Position numbers and translations under genes: made by a program. A stretch of DNA of 64,000 nt from JBDXHU01 sp039989475 (lineage in GTDB: Bacteria; Pseudomonadota; Gammaproteobacteria; Pseudomonadales; Halieaceae). The notes under the pieces are model-generated. The model was not told the origin of the DNA. It did not search any database and saw only the letters and a list, made by a program, of their open reading frames with translations. The stretch's first letter is position 1. Every line of letters begins with the position of its first letter. The stretch is taken from positions 248,001 to 312,000 of the forward strand of contig JBDXHU010000010.1 of assembly GCA_039989475.1 (NCBI GenBank), read 5' to 3'. Shown piece by piece: positions 17,527-27,038 of the stretch.

Positions 17527-18913
17527 GGCCAGAACACTCTATATCGAGCGCGCGCTGTTGGCAGATGGCTGGGCGAGGCAGCTTGTACTCAGCATTGATG
17601 AGGAGGGTTTGATCACCGGGCTCAAGCCGGATGTGGCGTCAATGCCAGCCGGGGCTGAGGCTGTCAGTGGGGTTGTTGTGCCGGGTATGGCCAATTGCCA
17701 TTCCCATGCCTTCCAGCGCGCCATGGCGGGCCTTACTGAAACCCGCGGCAGCGGCGACGACAGCTTCTGGAGCTGGCGTGATGCCATGTACCGTTTGCTA
17801 CAGCACATTGGCCCGGATGAACTACAGGCAATCAGCGAGCAGCTCTATATTGAGATGCTCAAGCACGGCTACACCGCGGTGGGGGAGTTTCATTACCTGC
17901 ATCACAACCCCAGTGGCGTTGCCTACGACGACCCCACCGAAATGTCCCGGCGGGTAATTGGCGCAGCGCAGTCTGTCGGTATTCACATCACCCACCTGCC
18001 GGTTCTGTATTGCCACAGCGATTTTGGCGGCTTGCCGCCGGAGACCGGGCAGCGTCGTTTTGTCCATGACATTGATGCCTACCAGAATCTGCTGCAGCAA
18101 TTGCACAAGGCCTACCAGGGTGTTGCCAATGTGCAGTTGGGTATTGCACCCCACTCCTTGCGTGCGGTGAGTGAGCCCTTGTTGCGGCAGGCCATAGCTG
18201 CCATTGATGAACTGGACGGGGCTGCTCCCATTCATATTCATATTGCCGAGCAGGAACGGGAGGTGGTCGCTTGCCTGGAACATACCGGCAAGCGACCGGT
18301 GGCCTGGTTGCTTGATCATTTTGACCTGGATGCGCGCTGGTGCCTGGTGCATGCAACCCATGTCGATGAGCAGGAGACCCTGGCCCTGGCTGACAGTGCT
18401 GCAATCGCTGGTCTGTGCCCGACCACCGAGGCTAATCTCGGCGACGGCATTTTCCCGGCGGTAGATTATCTGCAGGGGCGGGGACGATTTGCCATCGGTT
18501 CCGACAGCCAGGTCTGTCTCGACCCTGCCCAGGAGTTGCGCTTGCTGGAATATGGACAGCGCCTGCAGCGACGCCGACGCAGCTTGTTGGCGGACGCACA
18601 GCAGCCTTCGGTAGGAGAGTACCTGTTTCGCGGTGCTGCGCGCGGAGGTGCCCAGGCCCTGGGGCTCAACAGCGGCGAACTCAGGCAAGGTGCGCGGGCT
18701 GACCTGCTTGTACTGGACCAGCAGCATCCGGGCCTTTATAGCAAACAGGAATCCGCGCTGCTGGACAGCTGGATCTTTAGCTGTAATGGCACGCCGGTCA
18801 AAGATGTCATGGTGGCGGGGCAGTGGCGAGTGCGGGATGGTGTGCATGCACAAGAAGAAGCGGTGGCGCAGCGTTTCCGCGAGGTCCTGGACAGGCTTGG
18901 CCAGCGGCACTAG
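17519..18913 (+). CDS. hutF: Formimidoylglutamate deiminase
   Basis: This 464-residue amidohydrolase converts formiminoglutamate to N-formylglutamate and ammonia, which HutG then processes. It shows the metal motif ANCHSHAFQRAMAGLTETRG, FHYLHHNPSG, HIHIAEQEREV, LVHATHVDEQE, LCPTTEANLGDGIFP and IGSDSQVCLDP. The ATG lies inside the last codons of hutI (eight-base overlap). Its presence with HutG marks the five-step pathway rather than the one releasing formamide directly. Confidence 0.95.
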   Translation: MPEARTLYIERALLADGWARQLVLSIDEEGLITGLKPDVASMPAGAEAVSGVVVPGMANCHSHAFQRAMAGLTETRGSGDDSFWSWRDAMYRLLQHIGPDELQAISEQLYIEMLKHGYTAVGEFHYLHHNPSGVAYDDPTEMSRRVIGAAQSVGIHITHLPVLYCHSDFGGLPPETGQRRFVHDIDAYQNLLQQLHKAYQGVANVQLGIAPHSLRAVSEPLLRQAIAAIDELDGAAPIHIHIAEQEREVVACLEHTGKRPVAWLLDHFDLDARWCLVHATHVDEQETLALADSAAIAGLCPTTEANLGDGIFPAVDYLQGRGRFAIGSDSQVCLDPAQELRLLEYGQRLQRRRRSLLADAQQPSVGEYLFRGAARGGAQALGLNSGELRQGARADLLVLDQQHPGLYSKQESALLDSWIFSCNGTPVKDVMVAGQWRVRDGVHAQEEAVAQRFREVLDRLGQRH

Positions 18914-18993
18914 CCCGCAGCAACTTCACTCTGGACTCCGGGCGATCCGCTCCTGATAATGATGCTGCCCATTATATTCTGAAGGAGAAAACT

Positions 18994-19962
18994 TTGGCCG
19001 GAGGCAGCTTGCTGGTCCTGCTCGACGATATCGCCGTCATTCTCGACGATGTCTCTTTGATGACCAAGGTTGCGGCACGCAAAACGGCCGGCGTCCTCGG
19101 TGATGACCTGGCGCTGAACGCCGAGCAGGTCTCCGGTATCAAGGCGGACCGCGAACTTCCTGTGGTGTGGGCGGTTGCCAAGGGCAGTTTTCGCAACAAG
19201 CTTATCCTGGTGCCGTCGGCGCTGGTCATTTCTGCGGTAGCCCCGCCGGTGGTGCTCTGGCTATTGATGCTGGGTGGTCTCTACCTGTGTTATGAGGGCT
19301 TCGAGAAAATCGCGCATAAGTTCCTGCACACTGCAGAGGAAGACGCGCAACATCACGCAGAACTTACCGAACATCTGAGAGATAGCTCGCTCGACCTGGT
19401 GAAGGTAGAGGAGAGCAAGATCCGCGGTGCCATCCGTACCGACTTTATCTTGTCGGCAGAAATTATCGTCATCACCCTCGGCACTGTCGCGGGCTCCAGC
19501 CTGACTGTGCAGGTGTCGGTGGTGTCAGCCATAGCCCTGCTGATGACGGTGGGTGTTTATGGTCTGGTCGCCTTGATCGTAAAAATTGATGATGCGGGAC
19601 TCTACCTGGCCAATATTTCGGTGGCGGGTGCCTGGGGCGGGTTTCAGCGTTGGCTTGGCTTGCGTCTTTTGGATTTCGCGCCCTGGTTAATGAAAGCGCT
19701 GACCGTTGTGGGCACCGCCGCCATGTTCCTGGTGGGGGGTGGCATCCTGGTGCATGGCCTGCATGTCGTCGAGGTTGCGATCGGCGGTATCGCCACGGCA
19801 ATGGCCAATTGGCCCGCGGTGGGGCCTGTGCTGGCTTACCTGGCGCGGCCGCTGCTGGCAGCCTTGTTCGGCATCGTCGCGGGTGGCGTTGTGGTCGCGG
19901 TGATGCCTGTCCTTCGTGCCGGCTGGCGTGGGGCGATGGGCTTATTCGGGAAGTCCGGCTGA
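18994..19962 (+). CDS. DUF808 (YedI-like) inner-membrane protein, TTG start
   Basis: This 322-residue protein starts at a TTG placed six bases after AAGGAG, and the N-terminus LAGGSLLVLLDDIAVILDD followed by VSLMTKVAARKTAGVLGDD lines up with the conserved DUF808 beginning. No ATG exists near this point in frame. Several hydrophobic segments follow (VPSALVISAVAPPVVLWLLM, IVITLGTVAGSSL, LLMTVGVYGLVALIV, LFGIVAGGVVVAVMP), in keeping with an integral membrane protein. The family has no established function. It stands apart from hutF by 80 bases. Confidence 0.85.
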   Translation: MAGGSLLVLLDDIAVILDDVSLMTKVAARKTAGVLGDDLALNAEQVSGIKADRELPVVWAVAKGSFRNKLILVPSALVISAVAPPVVLWLLMLGGLYLCYEGFEKIAHKFLHTAEEDAQHHAELTEHLRDSSLDLVKVEESKIRGAIRTDFILSAEIIVITLGTVAGSSLTVQVSVVSAIALLMTVGVYGLVALIVKIDDAGLYLANISVAGAWGGFQRWLGLRLLDFAPWLMKALTVVGTAAMFLVGGGILVHGLHVVEVAIGGIATAMANWPAVGPVLAYLARPLLAALFGIVAGGVVVAVMPVLRAGWRGAMGLFGKSG

Positions 19963-20099
19963 CCCATAGCGCTGGATATTGTTTGACCAGGTTCTCAGTT
20001 TTGAGCGCTAACTTACTGAAAGTATTGAGCTAATAACCGGTCTTGCAATATACTGCGCCGCTCAATCAATGCAGTAAACAGCGCGGCGCAAGAATTTCA

Positions 20100-21065
20100 G
20101 TGAGCACGACCAAATCATTAATAAACCTGCTAATTACCCCGGCATTGCTGGTGGCTGCGGCTGTGCATGCGGAAAGCCCTGGCGGCGGGCTGCGTGCCAG
20201 TTTTACACCGAAGCTGCTCAGCCTTGAGCTGAAAGAGGATGAACAGGACAATCTACAGGAGGCCCGTATCAACTCGGGTCTGGGCCTGGCGCTGCAGAAC
20301 GATTTACTTGAGTTCGCCCTCGATTACCAGTTGCAGAGCCGACTGCAGGATCATGGGCGTTTCGATGAGAACGTACTTTCCCAGCAGCTCGGTGCCTCGC
20401 TACACAGTTCAGCACTCAATGAGCTGCTCGGCCTCGATGCCGATATTCATGCGGGCAGCACCATCAAGGCAGGCGGTGATGCCTACCAGTACCGGATTGC
20501 TCCCGCGGTCTCCAAATCAATTGCCGATCTTGCCAGGCTCAGCGTTGCCTACGAGTACTCGCTGGATAAGGCTTCCGCAGCGGCAGAGGAACAACAAAAA
20601 ACCGGATATAGCATGGGCCTCAATGGCTCGGTGCGAAACGGAAGGTTGACCTGGAAAGGTAACTACCGCAGCACCGATACCTACGCCGCTCGCCTGGACC
20701 AGGTGCAGAGTATCGAGTTGCTTGAGTTCGAGTCGCGCTATCAACTGATTCCAGAACTAAGCCTGGAAGTGTCTGGTGCCAACAAAGACGAGACCCTGTT
20801 CGATGAGGGCCTGGCCAATGAGATAGTCACCGAGACTCGCTACGGTGCCGGTCTGGCCTGGTCGCCTTCTGCGCACTACTCAGTGGCCTTCAAGGTCAAC
20901 CGCCTGGATGAAACCCGTCACAAGCAGGATGAGGTGTTCGGCAGCGGCGCCGTGTCCTGGTTTCCCCAGCCCAATCTTGAGTTCAAGCTCAGCTATGGCG
21001 ATCACCTGGTCGAAGGTGCGCGCGGCCTGATGCTGAGTACCCGCATCGACCTCAACGATTCCTGA
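20100..21065 (+). CDS. Predicted outer-membrane beta-barrel protein, GTG start
   Basis: The likely start is GTG, giving a signal peptide (STTKSLINLLITPALLVAAA, cleavage after VHA) and a mature chain of alternating beta-strand segments such as LSLEVSGANKDETL and YGAGLAWSPSAHYSVAFKVN. A longer TTG start at 20043 is possible but would bury the signal sequence. About 321 residues. The pattern recalls outer-membrane proteins annotated with exopolysaccharide/PEP-CTERM systems (TIGR03016-like), but no such system is in this window, so I leave the function open. Confidence 0.65.
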   Translation: MSTTKSLINLLITPALLVAAAVHAESPGGGLRASFTPKLLSLELKEDEQDNLQEARINSGLGLALQNDLLEFALDYQLQSRLQDHGRFDENVLSQQLGASLHSSALNELLGLDADIHAGSTIKAGGDAYQYRIAPAVSKSIADLARLSVAYEYSLDKASAAAEEQQKTGYSMGLNGSVRNGRLTWKGNYRSTDTYAARLDQVQSIELLEFESRYQLIPELSLEVSGANKDETLFDEGLANEIVTETRYGAGLAWSPSAHYSVAFKVNRLDETRHKQDEVFGSGAVSWFPQPNLEFKLSYGDHLVEGARGLMLSTRIDLNDS

Positions 21066-21074
21066 GCGCTCGCG

Positions 21075-21773
21075 CTATTTGGATTCCTGCTCCTCTGCCG
21101 GCTTGCTGGCGTCCCAGCCGGACAGGCGAATACCAATGAGGCTGGCCACCAGTATGGTGGTGTAGAAAATGCTTACCACCGCTTCCATATAGGCAAGAAA
21201 TCGCGCGATCGGCTGCGCAGGTGTCAGGTCTCCGTAGCCCAGTGTGGTCAGAGTTACGAAGCTGTAGTAGGTAGCACTTTGCATGTTGTGCCGCCAGCCG
21301 CTGTCAGCCAGTCCATGTAGTGAGCCGGGGTACAGCTCCTCCGCCAGCAGGTAGGCGAATGCCCACACCAGCCCCAGCAGGAAATAAACGCAGATAGCGC
21401 CGACGATCTTGTTGCCATCGATGTCTCCAGTGAAGAGCACCTGGTTCCCGGCCTGGTAAATGGTGAAGCAGAGGAACGCCAGTACGGTGCATAGCTGTGC
21501 AAGTGACATTAGATGGTGTTCGAGATAAAGGTCGCCCAGAAGCAACGCGCCGATAAAAACACTGGCGCCGATTTTCCAGCCGACCCAGCGGGACTTGCCC
21601 CTGTCCAGGGCCCATATATTTGTCACCAGGGTTACCAGCAGGGTCAGGCTGACGACGCGCTGACCGCTTTCCCATTGATACTGACCCACTACCGCACCAC
21701 TGAACAGCAGGAACACCAGTGCCCCCAATAGCCAGATAAAATTGTCTTCCCGGGTGATTCTTCGGTGCGGCAT
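21075..21773 (-). CDS. Two-pore-helix potassium channel family protein
   Basis: This 232-residue membrane protein carries the potassium selectivity filter TTLGYGD (around residues 176-182) after a pore helix (SATYYSFVTLTT), followed by a final transmembrane helix. Four or five further hydrophobic segments precede the pore (FIWLLGALVFLLFSGAVVG, VSLTLLVTLVTNIWAL, ASVFIGALLLG, LCTVLAFLCFTIY, VGAICVYFLLGLVWAFAYLL). There is no cytosolic RCK domain. AGGAG sits seven bases before the ATG. It lies downstream of the DUF389 gene in the same direction. Confidence 0.88.
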   Translation of the reverse strand: MPHRRITREDNFIWLLGALVFLLFSGAVVGQYQWESGQRVVSLTLLVTLVTNIWALDRGKSRWVGWKIGASVFIGALLLGDLYLEHHLMSLAQLCTVLAFLCFTIYQAGNQVLFTGDIDGNKIVGAICVYFLLGLVWAFAYLLAEELYPGSLHGLADSGWRHNMQSATYYSFVTLTTLGYGDLTPAQPIARFLAYMEAVVSIFYTTILVASLIGIRLSGWDASKPAEEQESK

Positions 21774-21852
21774 ATGAGTTCTCCTGGTAGTTCAGCGCGT
21801 GCCACTCAAGCACGGATAGTCTAGCACTACACAAAGCCCAGGGACCCTGTCA

Positions 21853-23748
21853 CTAGAGTTTGTAGTGCACGTCCACCCTGATGGCGAAATCCTGGTCCAG
21901 CTTCTGGCGTATCTGCCGCTTCAATTCGGCCAGGTCTTCCCGGCCAAGCGGTTGATTGACTTCGATGTTGATCATCAGCCCGCTTGCGCCATCGGTTGCG
22001 CGCACGTCCACATCGGTAATCAGTACTGATTTGCCGTTTATTTCGAAGCGTTCAAGTTCCAGCGCGTCTTCGGCCTCCCAACGCTGGGTGATGTGAACTG
22101 AAGAGACGCCTAGCGGAATAGCGATCAGTGCCAGCAACAGGACTACGACACCGATGCGGCGCCTGGCATGCAGTACTGGAGAGAAGCCGAGCACCCGAAA
22201 GGTGAGTGTGGCGGCCAGTACGATCCCCACCAGGTTGGTGGAAAATAACAGGAAGGCCTGACCGAAGAACCAGGGGTCGCCGCGTCCGATGCCAATGCCG
22301 GCCACAGACAGCGGCGGTACCAGGGCCACGGCGATCGCTACACCTGCCAGGTTCTGTGAGATCTCCTTGAAGGAGCGCGAACAGGCCGCCGCAACACCTG
22401 AAAATATGGCCACGAAAAGGTCCGGCAGGCTGGGATGTAGCCTGCTTGCCATCTCAGTGGTCAAGGGTTCATAGGGGAATACCCAGGAGGTCAGCGCGGC
22501 GGCGGCCAATGCCAGGCATACCCCCAGCCCGATTTTCTCCAGGGATTGCCAGAACATCTTGTCATTGGCGCGCAGCAGGGCCATGGATACGGACACCAGG
22601 GGTGCCATCAAGGGTGCCAGTATCATCGCGCCGATAATGACGGCGGCGCTGTTGAGGTACAGGCCCAGGGTGGCAATGCAGGTGCTGAGCAGAATGAAGA
22701 CCACATAGTTGGCACTGATGGCGGCGTCATCGGTGAGCGCGGTAAACAAATCCCTGAAACGCTCTTCCGAGGCGTAGGAGAATAGCGGAACGCGACTGCC
22801 AATAGAGCGACTCAACTCCTTGCTGCTGCGCAGGTTGCCCACCCGCACAGTTTCCTTGTCAGCCTCGACCCCGGTATCCGCATCCATGAGTGCTGGGCCC
22901 AGGTTGACCCGCGCGGCGGCCGGTGAGACTTTGACTTTCACCGGTGTCTGGGTGGCGAGGCTGCCATCGATATACACATCCTTGATCTTGTCGGACTCGA
23001 TGCTGAACTCGCGACTCTGCATATAGCCGACCGCATTGGGTAGTCCGGATTTGCGGCTCAAGCGGGAGAAGACCTGGTAGAGGAAGCGCAGGTACTCGAC
23101 CATGGAAAATGGTGATGCGGTGATCAATCCGACCTGGCCGTCGCGCACGGACAACTGGTTGCCGATCAGGCGCGATACCAGGTCACCCTCGTGGCGCTCA
23201 ACAATCATGCAACCGGTGCAGGCGGTTTCCACCTGCTTGCCGTTGGCAGTGAGGAAGCGGTAGGGATAGAGCTGCAGCCGTGCTGTGCGCGAGAAGGCCT
23301 GTTTCAACATATCGAACCAGGTCAGGTCGTCAAGGGCATCCAGTGCCGGCATCCAGCCAATGATTGCGCGGAACAGGGTAATCTCGCCGTTGCATAGGGC
23401 GATATCCATGGGTTTGGGATCGGCCTGCAGTGCCAGCGCGATGGCCTCGTCGTCGCCCTGTGGCAGGTCAAGGTAGCGGCGCAAGCGGGACTGGTCGCTC
23501 ATGGGTACGATGCCGAGGCTGAAGCCTCGCTGCATGGCCAGGCGCAGTACCTGCTTGATGCCATCCAGTGAGGCCGACACCACCAGGTGTTGCTGGTCTG
23601 ATGGCAGCTGCTCGACCGGTGTCGCCAGGAACTCATCAAGTGGCATTGCCGTGATTTCGCAGCCCTGCTCATTGGCGCTGCACTGCTCTATCAGCGGCTG
23701 TGCTTCCGGCTGGTAGACAAACAGTGCGCTGTTGACGAAATCACTCAC
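21853..23748 (-). CDS. DUF389 membrane protein with degenerate DAG-kinase-like N-terminal domain
   Basis: The predicted product has 631 residues from a GTG start; an in-frame GTG at 23784 would add 12 residues. Residues ~340-540 are a DUF389 multi-helix domain (SANYVVFILLSTCIATLGLY, AAVIIGAMILAPLMAPLVS, AIAVALVPPLSVAGIGIG). Residues ~50-285 resemble the diacylglycerol/sphingosine kinase fold: GFSLGIVPMSDQSRLRRYLD sits where LGI.P.GTGNDFAR.L is expected, DIALCNGEITLFRAIIGW follows, and DGSLATQTPVKVKVSPAAAR matches the C-terminal sandwich. The GGDGT and GTGND motifs are lost, so kinase activity is unlikely. A soluble tail follows the membrane domain. Confidence 0.8.
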   Translation of the reverse strand: MSDFVNSALFVYQPEAQPLIEQCSANEQGCEITAMPLDEFLATPVEQLPSDQQHLVVSASLDGIKQVLRLAMQRGFSLGIVPMSDQSRLRRYLDLPQGDDEAIALALQADPKPMDIALCNGEITLFRAIIGWMPALDALDDLTWFDMLKQAFSRTARLQLYPYRFLTANGKQVETACTGCMIVERHEGDLVSRLIGNQLSVRDGQVGLITASPFSMVEYLRFLYQVFSRLSRKSGLPNAVGYMQSREFSIESDKIKDVYIDGSLATQTPVKVKVSPAAARVNLGPALMDADTGVEADKETVRVGNLRSSKELSRSIGSRVPLFSYASEERFRDLFTALTDDAAISANYVVFILLSTCIATLGLYLNSAAVIIGAMILAPLMAPLVSVSMALLRANDKMFWQSLEKIGLGVCLALAAAALTSWVFPYEPLTTEMASRLHPSLPDLFVAIFSGVAAACSRSFKEISQNLAGVAIAVALVPPLSVAGIGIGRGDPWFFGQAFLLFSTNLVGIVLAATLTFRVLGFSPVLHARRRIGVVVLLLALIAIPLGVSSVHITQRWEAEDALELERFEINGKSVLITDVDVRATDGASGLMINIEVNQPLGREDLAELKRQIRQKLDQDFAIRVDVHYKL

Positions 23749-23961
23749 GAGCCATGGTTCCCTTAGACCGATGAATGTGCCCACTGTAGCACGAAGTTCC
23801 GCACTGCGTGGCGAACAGCGGCCGTGGGAAAGCTAGTGCTGGAGCGCAAAAAAAAGGCTGTTGGGTGACTCTGTTCCGACAGCGATTTGTGCAATACTTT
23901 GAACAAATGATTATAAGAATCCTGAAGTCTGTTGCGACGACATGCCTGCAGGAGAGAAGAA

Positions 23962-24618
23962 ATGTACAGGGCGATAATGCAAGCGAATAATATGCCGTCC
24001 CGCTGCGGTATGCGATTAGTGGTAGCACTGGTGGTAGGCCTTTCATCAACGGGGGCCATTGCCCGTCAGCCCGTCTTCGCTGCGCTGTATGCTGGTGGTA
24101 CCGTCTTTGATACCGATTACCAATATGCGGGCACGCTGCCTTCCAGCCTGGATGATGATGGCGACAGCGTTGGGCTGGGCGTGGGCTACGAGGTCACTCA
24201 GCACTGGTTTTTGCAGCTCGACTACATTCACAGCGACGCCGGCGATGTCGATATTGACCAGGTCTTCCTGTCCCTGAACTATCAGATGCCGCTGTTTATC
24301 AAGGGCATGCGTGGGGTGGTCGGTGTGGTAGCCGGCGAGGGGCGGCTGGACTGGAACAGCCCACCAGGCTTTGCCGATGCACGCTTTGATGACCTGGATG
24401 ACGACGAGTCTTTGTATGGCATTAAACTGGAATTGAATTACGACCTGTCAGAGCACTGGTCAACCAGTCTCAGCTACCAGTATTTCAGCCAGGAGTTCAA
24501 TACCAATATTGATGTTGCTACAGGTATAGATATCGGCGGAGCTGAAGTTACCACCCGGGCCGAGTTTGAGCACAAAGAACACCAGTATGTGTTGTTTGGC
24601 ATTCGCTATCATTTATGA
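23962..24618 (+). CDS. Small outer-membrane beta-barrel protein
   Basis: A 218-residue exported protein with GGAG seven bases before the ATG. After a signal region ending near SSTGAIA, the mature part has alternating strands typical of eight-stranded OmpA/OmpW-like barrels: VFAALYAGGTVFDTDYQY, GLGVGYEVTQHWFLQLDYIH, LELNYDLSEHWSTSLSYQYF and the C-terminal QYVLFGIRYHL. No peptidoglycan-binding domain follows. The last codon (Leu) and stop fall inside the first 23-bp repeat unit at 24613. Function not recognised beyond the fold. Confidence 0.75.
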   Translation: MYRAIMQANNMPSRCGMRLVVALVVGLSSTGAIARQPVFAALYAGGTVFDTDYQYAGTLPSSLDDDGDSVGLGVGYEVTQHWFLQLDYIHSDAGDVDIDQVFLSLNYQMPLFIKGMRGVVGVVAGEGRLDWNSPPGFADARFDDLDDDESLYGIKLELNYDLSEHWSTSLSYQYFSQEFNTNIDVATGIDIGGAEVTTRAEFEHKEHQYVLFGIRYHL

Positions 24619-24681
24619 AGTAACGCCGCGGGCGCTTATGAAGAGACGCCGCAGGTGTTTATAAAGTGACGCCGCGGGCGC
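24613..24681. repeat. Three tandem 23-bp units (TTATGAAG/GC-rich family)
   Basis: Three adjacent 23-base copies occupy 24613-24635, 24636-24658 and 24659-24681. Each begins TTAT[GA]AAG and ends in a GC-rich CGCCGC[GA]GG[CT]G[CT]. The first copy provides the Leu codon and TGA of the upstream barrel gene. The element fills the gap between two convergent genes. A related pair occurs at 51765-51810 in the same setting. Confidence 0.8.
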
Positions 24682-24689
24682 TGGAAAGT

Positions 24690-26891
24690 CTAGTCAATCC
24701 AACCCAGTACATCGCGAATAACTGACCAGCGTGGTTTTTTGTTGGCGGTAACTCCGCCCTGCATCCAGTGTTGGTAGAGTTTATCAACGCTGCCATCCGC
24801 CTGCTTCAGGTCAATCCAGTTACCGACAATTTCATGCCATTCGGTCTCGCCCCGGGGCAGGGCATAGGCGGCTGGTACCCTGACCCCTTTATCGACAGGT
24901 ACCACGGTGAAGTGGGGGTGGCGGAAGGCATAGGCAGCGCCTTCCTCGGCTGACAAGAGCAAAGCGTCAGCGGGTCGCGGCTGCTTGAAAAATGACTCGG
25001 CACTTTCCAGCTTTACGAACTCCACCTCAGGCATGATGCTCCGCAGGCGCGGCTTGAAATAGTGGCTACTCACCAGTGCGACCTTGAAGCTCTCCAACTC
25101 GGCGCGCTCCTCTGGGTTGCGAATCGTACTGCGCATATGGTCGGGCACGATGAGTGCCATGGTCAGGTTCAGGTAGGGACGCGAGAAAGCGGCGCGCGTG
25201 TAGCGTTCGGGCAGGCTGGCAATGCAGGACATGGCGATATCAATTTGGCCGTCTTTCAATGCTGTGGATAGCTTGTCGAAATTGAAAGGGACAAACTCCA
25301 GTGCCACGCCCAGGTCCCGGGCCAGGTTGTGGGCCATTTCTGCGTCAAACCCGACAACCTGCTGATCCTTGTTCAAGTAGGTGCATGGCAGGTTGCTGGG
25401 CCGGTAGCCTACCCGCAATACATCACGTTCGAGAATTTCCTCGTAACGGCTGCCCAGCCGCAAATCGGTAATTGAAAATTCTACGACGCTATCCTCGGCA
25501 TTGTCATAGGCTTCATCGCGCAACAGCTCTGTGGGCAGTGGCGGTGCCTCCAACAGCACCGTGGCCGGTTCCCACTGGTTTAAGGGCTGAATGCTGCTGA
25601 GTACCTGTTCGCGAGAAGGTGGTTCAGGTACAAATATGGCAAAGTAGCCGCGCAAACCGATTAAGAGTAGCAATACTGATGCGGCGCTGATGGCCAGGTA
25701 GCGAGCGCTGCTGCGCCAGGACAGTTGTAGTTTGCCGCACATGGCCAGGGTGCCGATCACGCTTAGCACGATGATGTGCAGGGCAGCCAACATGGCGCCG
25801 AAACGACCGACTACCACGCCCGTGACCAGGAATAGCTGGAACATGTCATGGGGGATGCGCAAGTTGTCCAGTAAATAGGGTACGGCCACATTGATACTGC
25901 CGAACAGGCTGAACAGGCCATTGAAGGCGAGGCCCAGCCGCTGACCAGGATCTACCTCGGTGTTGGTGAACCAGGCAGCGAACAGCACGAATAGCAATAC
26001 CAGCAGCTTGCCCAGTGAGGGGAAATTGAATGAAACCGGTACGATCACATCGATAGCCGACCCGGATTCTTCGCTCGGTAAGTCGTAACGCGCGAGCAGG
26101 GATTTGCAATTCTCGGCAATCAAGGGGAGCACCACGAACTGGTTGCCCGTGGCAAAGGCGGTAACCAGGGCATCCTTGAACGTGTCCAGCACTTCCCTGA
26201 AGGGGATGCCACTGACGGCGCTTACCAGCCCCGGGAAAATCCAGAATGTGATCAGCAGGGATAGTGCGATGTAGGTGACCAGGTAGACCTGCACCCGGCT
26301 CAGCTCCTCTACCGTCATGGTGCCGGCTGCGGCGGCGGCAATGGCGAATATGCCAAAGGGGGTGAATTGCACGATAACCCCGTTGATATGCGCCAGTGCG
26401 GCACTGAGGCCATCGAAAATGGGTAGCACGCTGGCTTTGTCCTTCACGGAGATCAGCGCCAGGCCCATAAAAATGCTGAACAGCACCACCGCGGGCACCA
26501 TGTTGTTAGACAATGAGAAGAAGATATTGGCGGGGACATACAGGTCCAGCAGATTCTTGCCTTCGCTGCCGTAGCTGGCCTGGCTGGCGAAAAATGATGG
26601 GGCGTCATGGACGGGAAAGGCGAGCGGTGCTGCGAAGATAAGCGCCAGCGCCAGAAACCAGATGGCAATCAGTACAGCGCTACCCCGCACAGCGAGGCGG
26701 CGGGCCTCGGCATTGTCCATACGACCGAAGCCGGCAATTAATGACACGACGATATAGGGCAGCACCGTCATCTGCAGCATCTTGATAAAGATATCGCCGA
26801 GAATCTTGAGGTCGGCTACCAGTTCGCCGAAGAACAGCCCGGTGCCTATACCGGCAAACAGTCCAATGAAAATACGTGAAGAAAGGCCCAT
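24690..26891 (-). CDS. Dicarboxylate/cation symporter-like protein fused to family 3 solute-binding domain
   Basis: This 733-residue protein joins two usually separate modules. Residues 1-~420 are a DAACS (GltP/DctA-type) transporter: MLQMTVLPYIVVSLIAGFG, NIFFSLSNNMVPAVVLFSIF, VQFTPFGIFAIAAAAAG and paired hairpin regions. The serine-rich hairpin is replaced by AFATGNQFVVLP and the NMDGT motif by SFNFPSLGK, so transport chemistry may be altered. After a final helix (LLLLIGLRGYFAIFV) comes a linker, then a family 3 periplasmic binding domain from ~480: VLRVGYRPSNLPC, VVGFDAEMAHNLARDLGV, LKDGQIDIAMSCIASLPERY, FSRPYLNLTMALIVP. It may bind and sense or import an amino or dicarboxylic acid. Confidence 0.85.
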   Translation of the reverse strand: MGLSSRIFIGLFAGIGTGLFFGELVADLKILGDIFIKMLQMTVLPYIVVSLIAGFGRMDNAEARRLAVRGSAVLIAIWFLALALIFAAPLAFPVHDAPSFFASQASYGSEGKNLLDLYVPANIFFSLSNNMVPAVVLFSIFMGLALISVKDKASVLPIFDGLSAALAHINGVIVQFTPFGIFAIAAAAAGTMTVEELSRVQVYLVTYIALSLLITFWIFPGLVSAVSGIPFREVLDTFKDALVTAFATGNQFVVLPLIAENCKSLLARYDLPSEESGSAIDVIVPVSFNFPSLGKLLVLLFVLFAAWFTNTEVDPGQRLGLAFNGLFSLFGSINVAVPYLLDNLRIPHDMFQLFLVTGVVVGRFGAMLAALHIIVLSVIGTLAMCGKLQLSWRSSARYLAISAASVLLLLIGLRGYFAIFVPEPPSREQVLSSIQPLNQWEPATVLLEAPPLPTELLRDEAYDNAEDSVVEFSITDLRLGSRYEEILERDVLRVGYRPSNLPCTYLNKDQQVVGFDAEMAHNLARDLGVALEFVPFNFDKLSTALKDGQIDIAMSCIASLPERYTRAAFSRPYLNLTMALIVPDHMRSTIRNPEERAELESFKVALVSSHYFKPRLRSIMPEVEFVKLESAESFFKQPRPADALLLSAEEGAAYAFRHPHFTVVPVDKGVRVPAAYALPRGETEWHEIVGNWIDLKQADGSVDKLYQHWMQGGVTANKKPRWSVIRDVLGWID

Positions 26892-26983
26892 CTTTGGTCT
26901 ATCGTTTTACTTTGAGTGCATCATAGCAGAAGGCTACTGGCGCGCCCTGGTGGCGTTCGTGGTATTACTGCAATTTAATCATA

Positions 26984-27008
26984 TGATCTGATCAAACGAT
27001 TATATAAT
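26984..27008 (+). promoter_or_regulatory. Palindrome and -10-like TATAAT before the sulfatase gene
   Basis: TGATC-T-GATCA (26984-26994) is an 11-base palindrome with one central base. TATAAT at 27003-27008 is a good -10 hexamer 31 bases ahead of the sulfatase ATG. No convincing -35 is seen, so an activator or the palindrome-binding factor may be needed. Confidence 0.35.
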
Positions 27009-27038
27009 AGATGGAAGCCAGGATGGAGAGCGCGGTAT

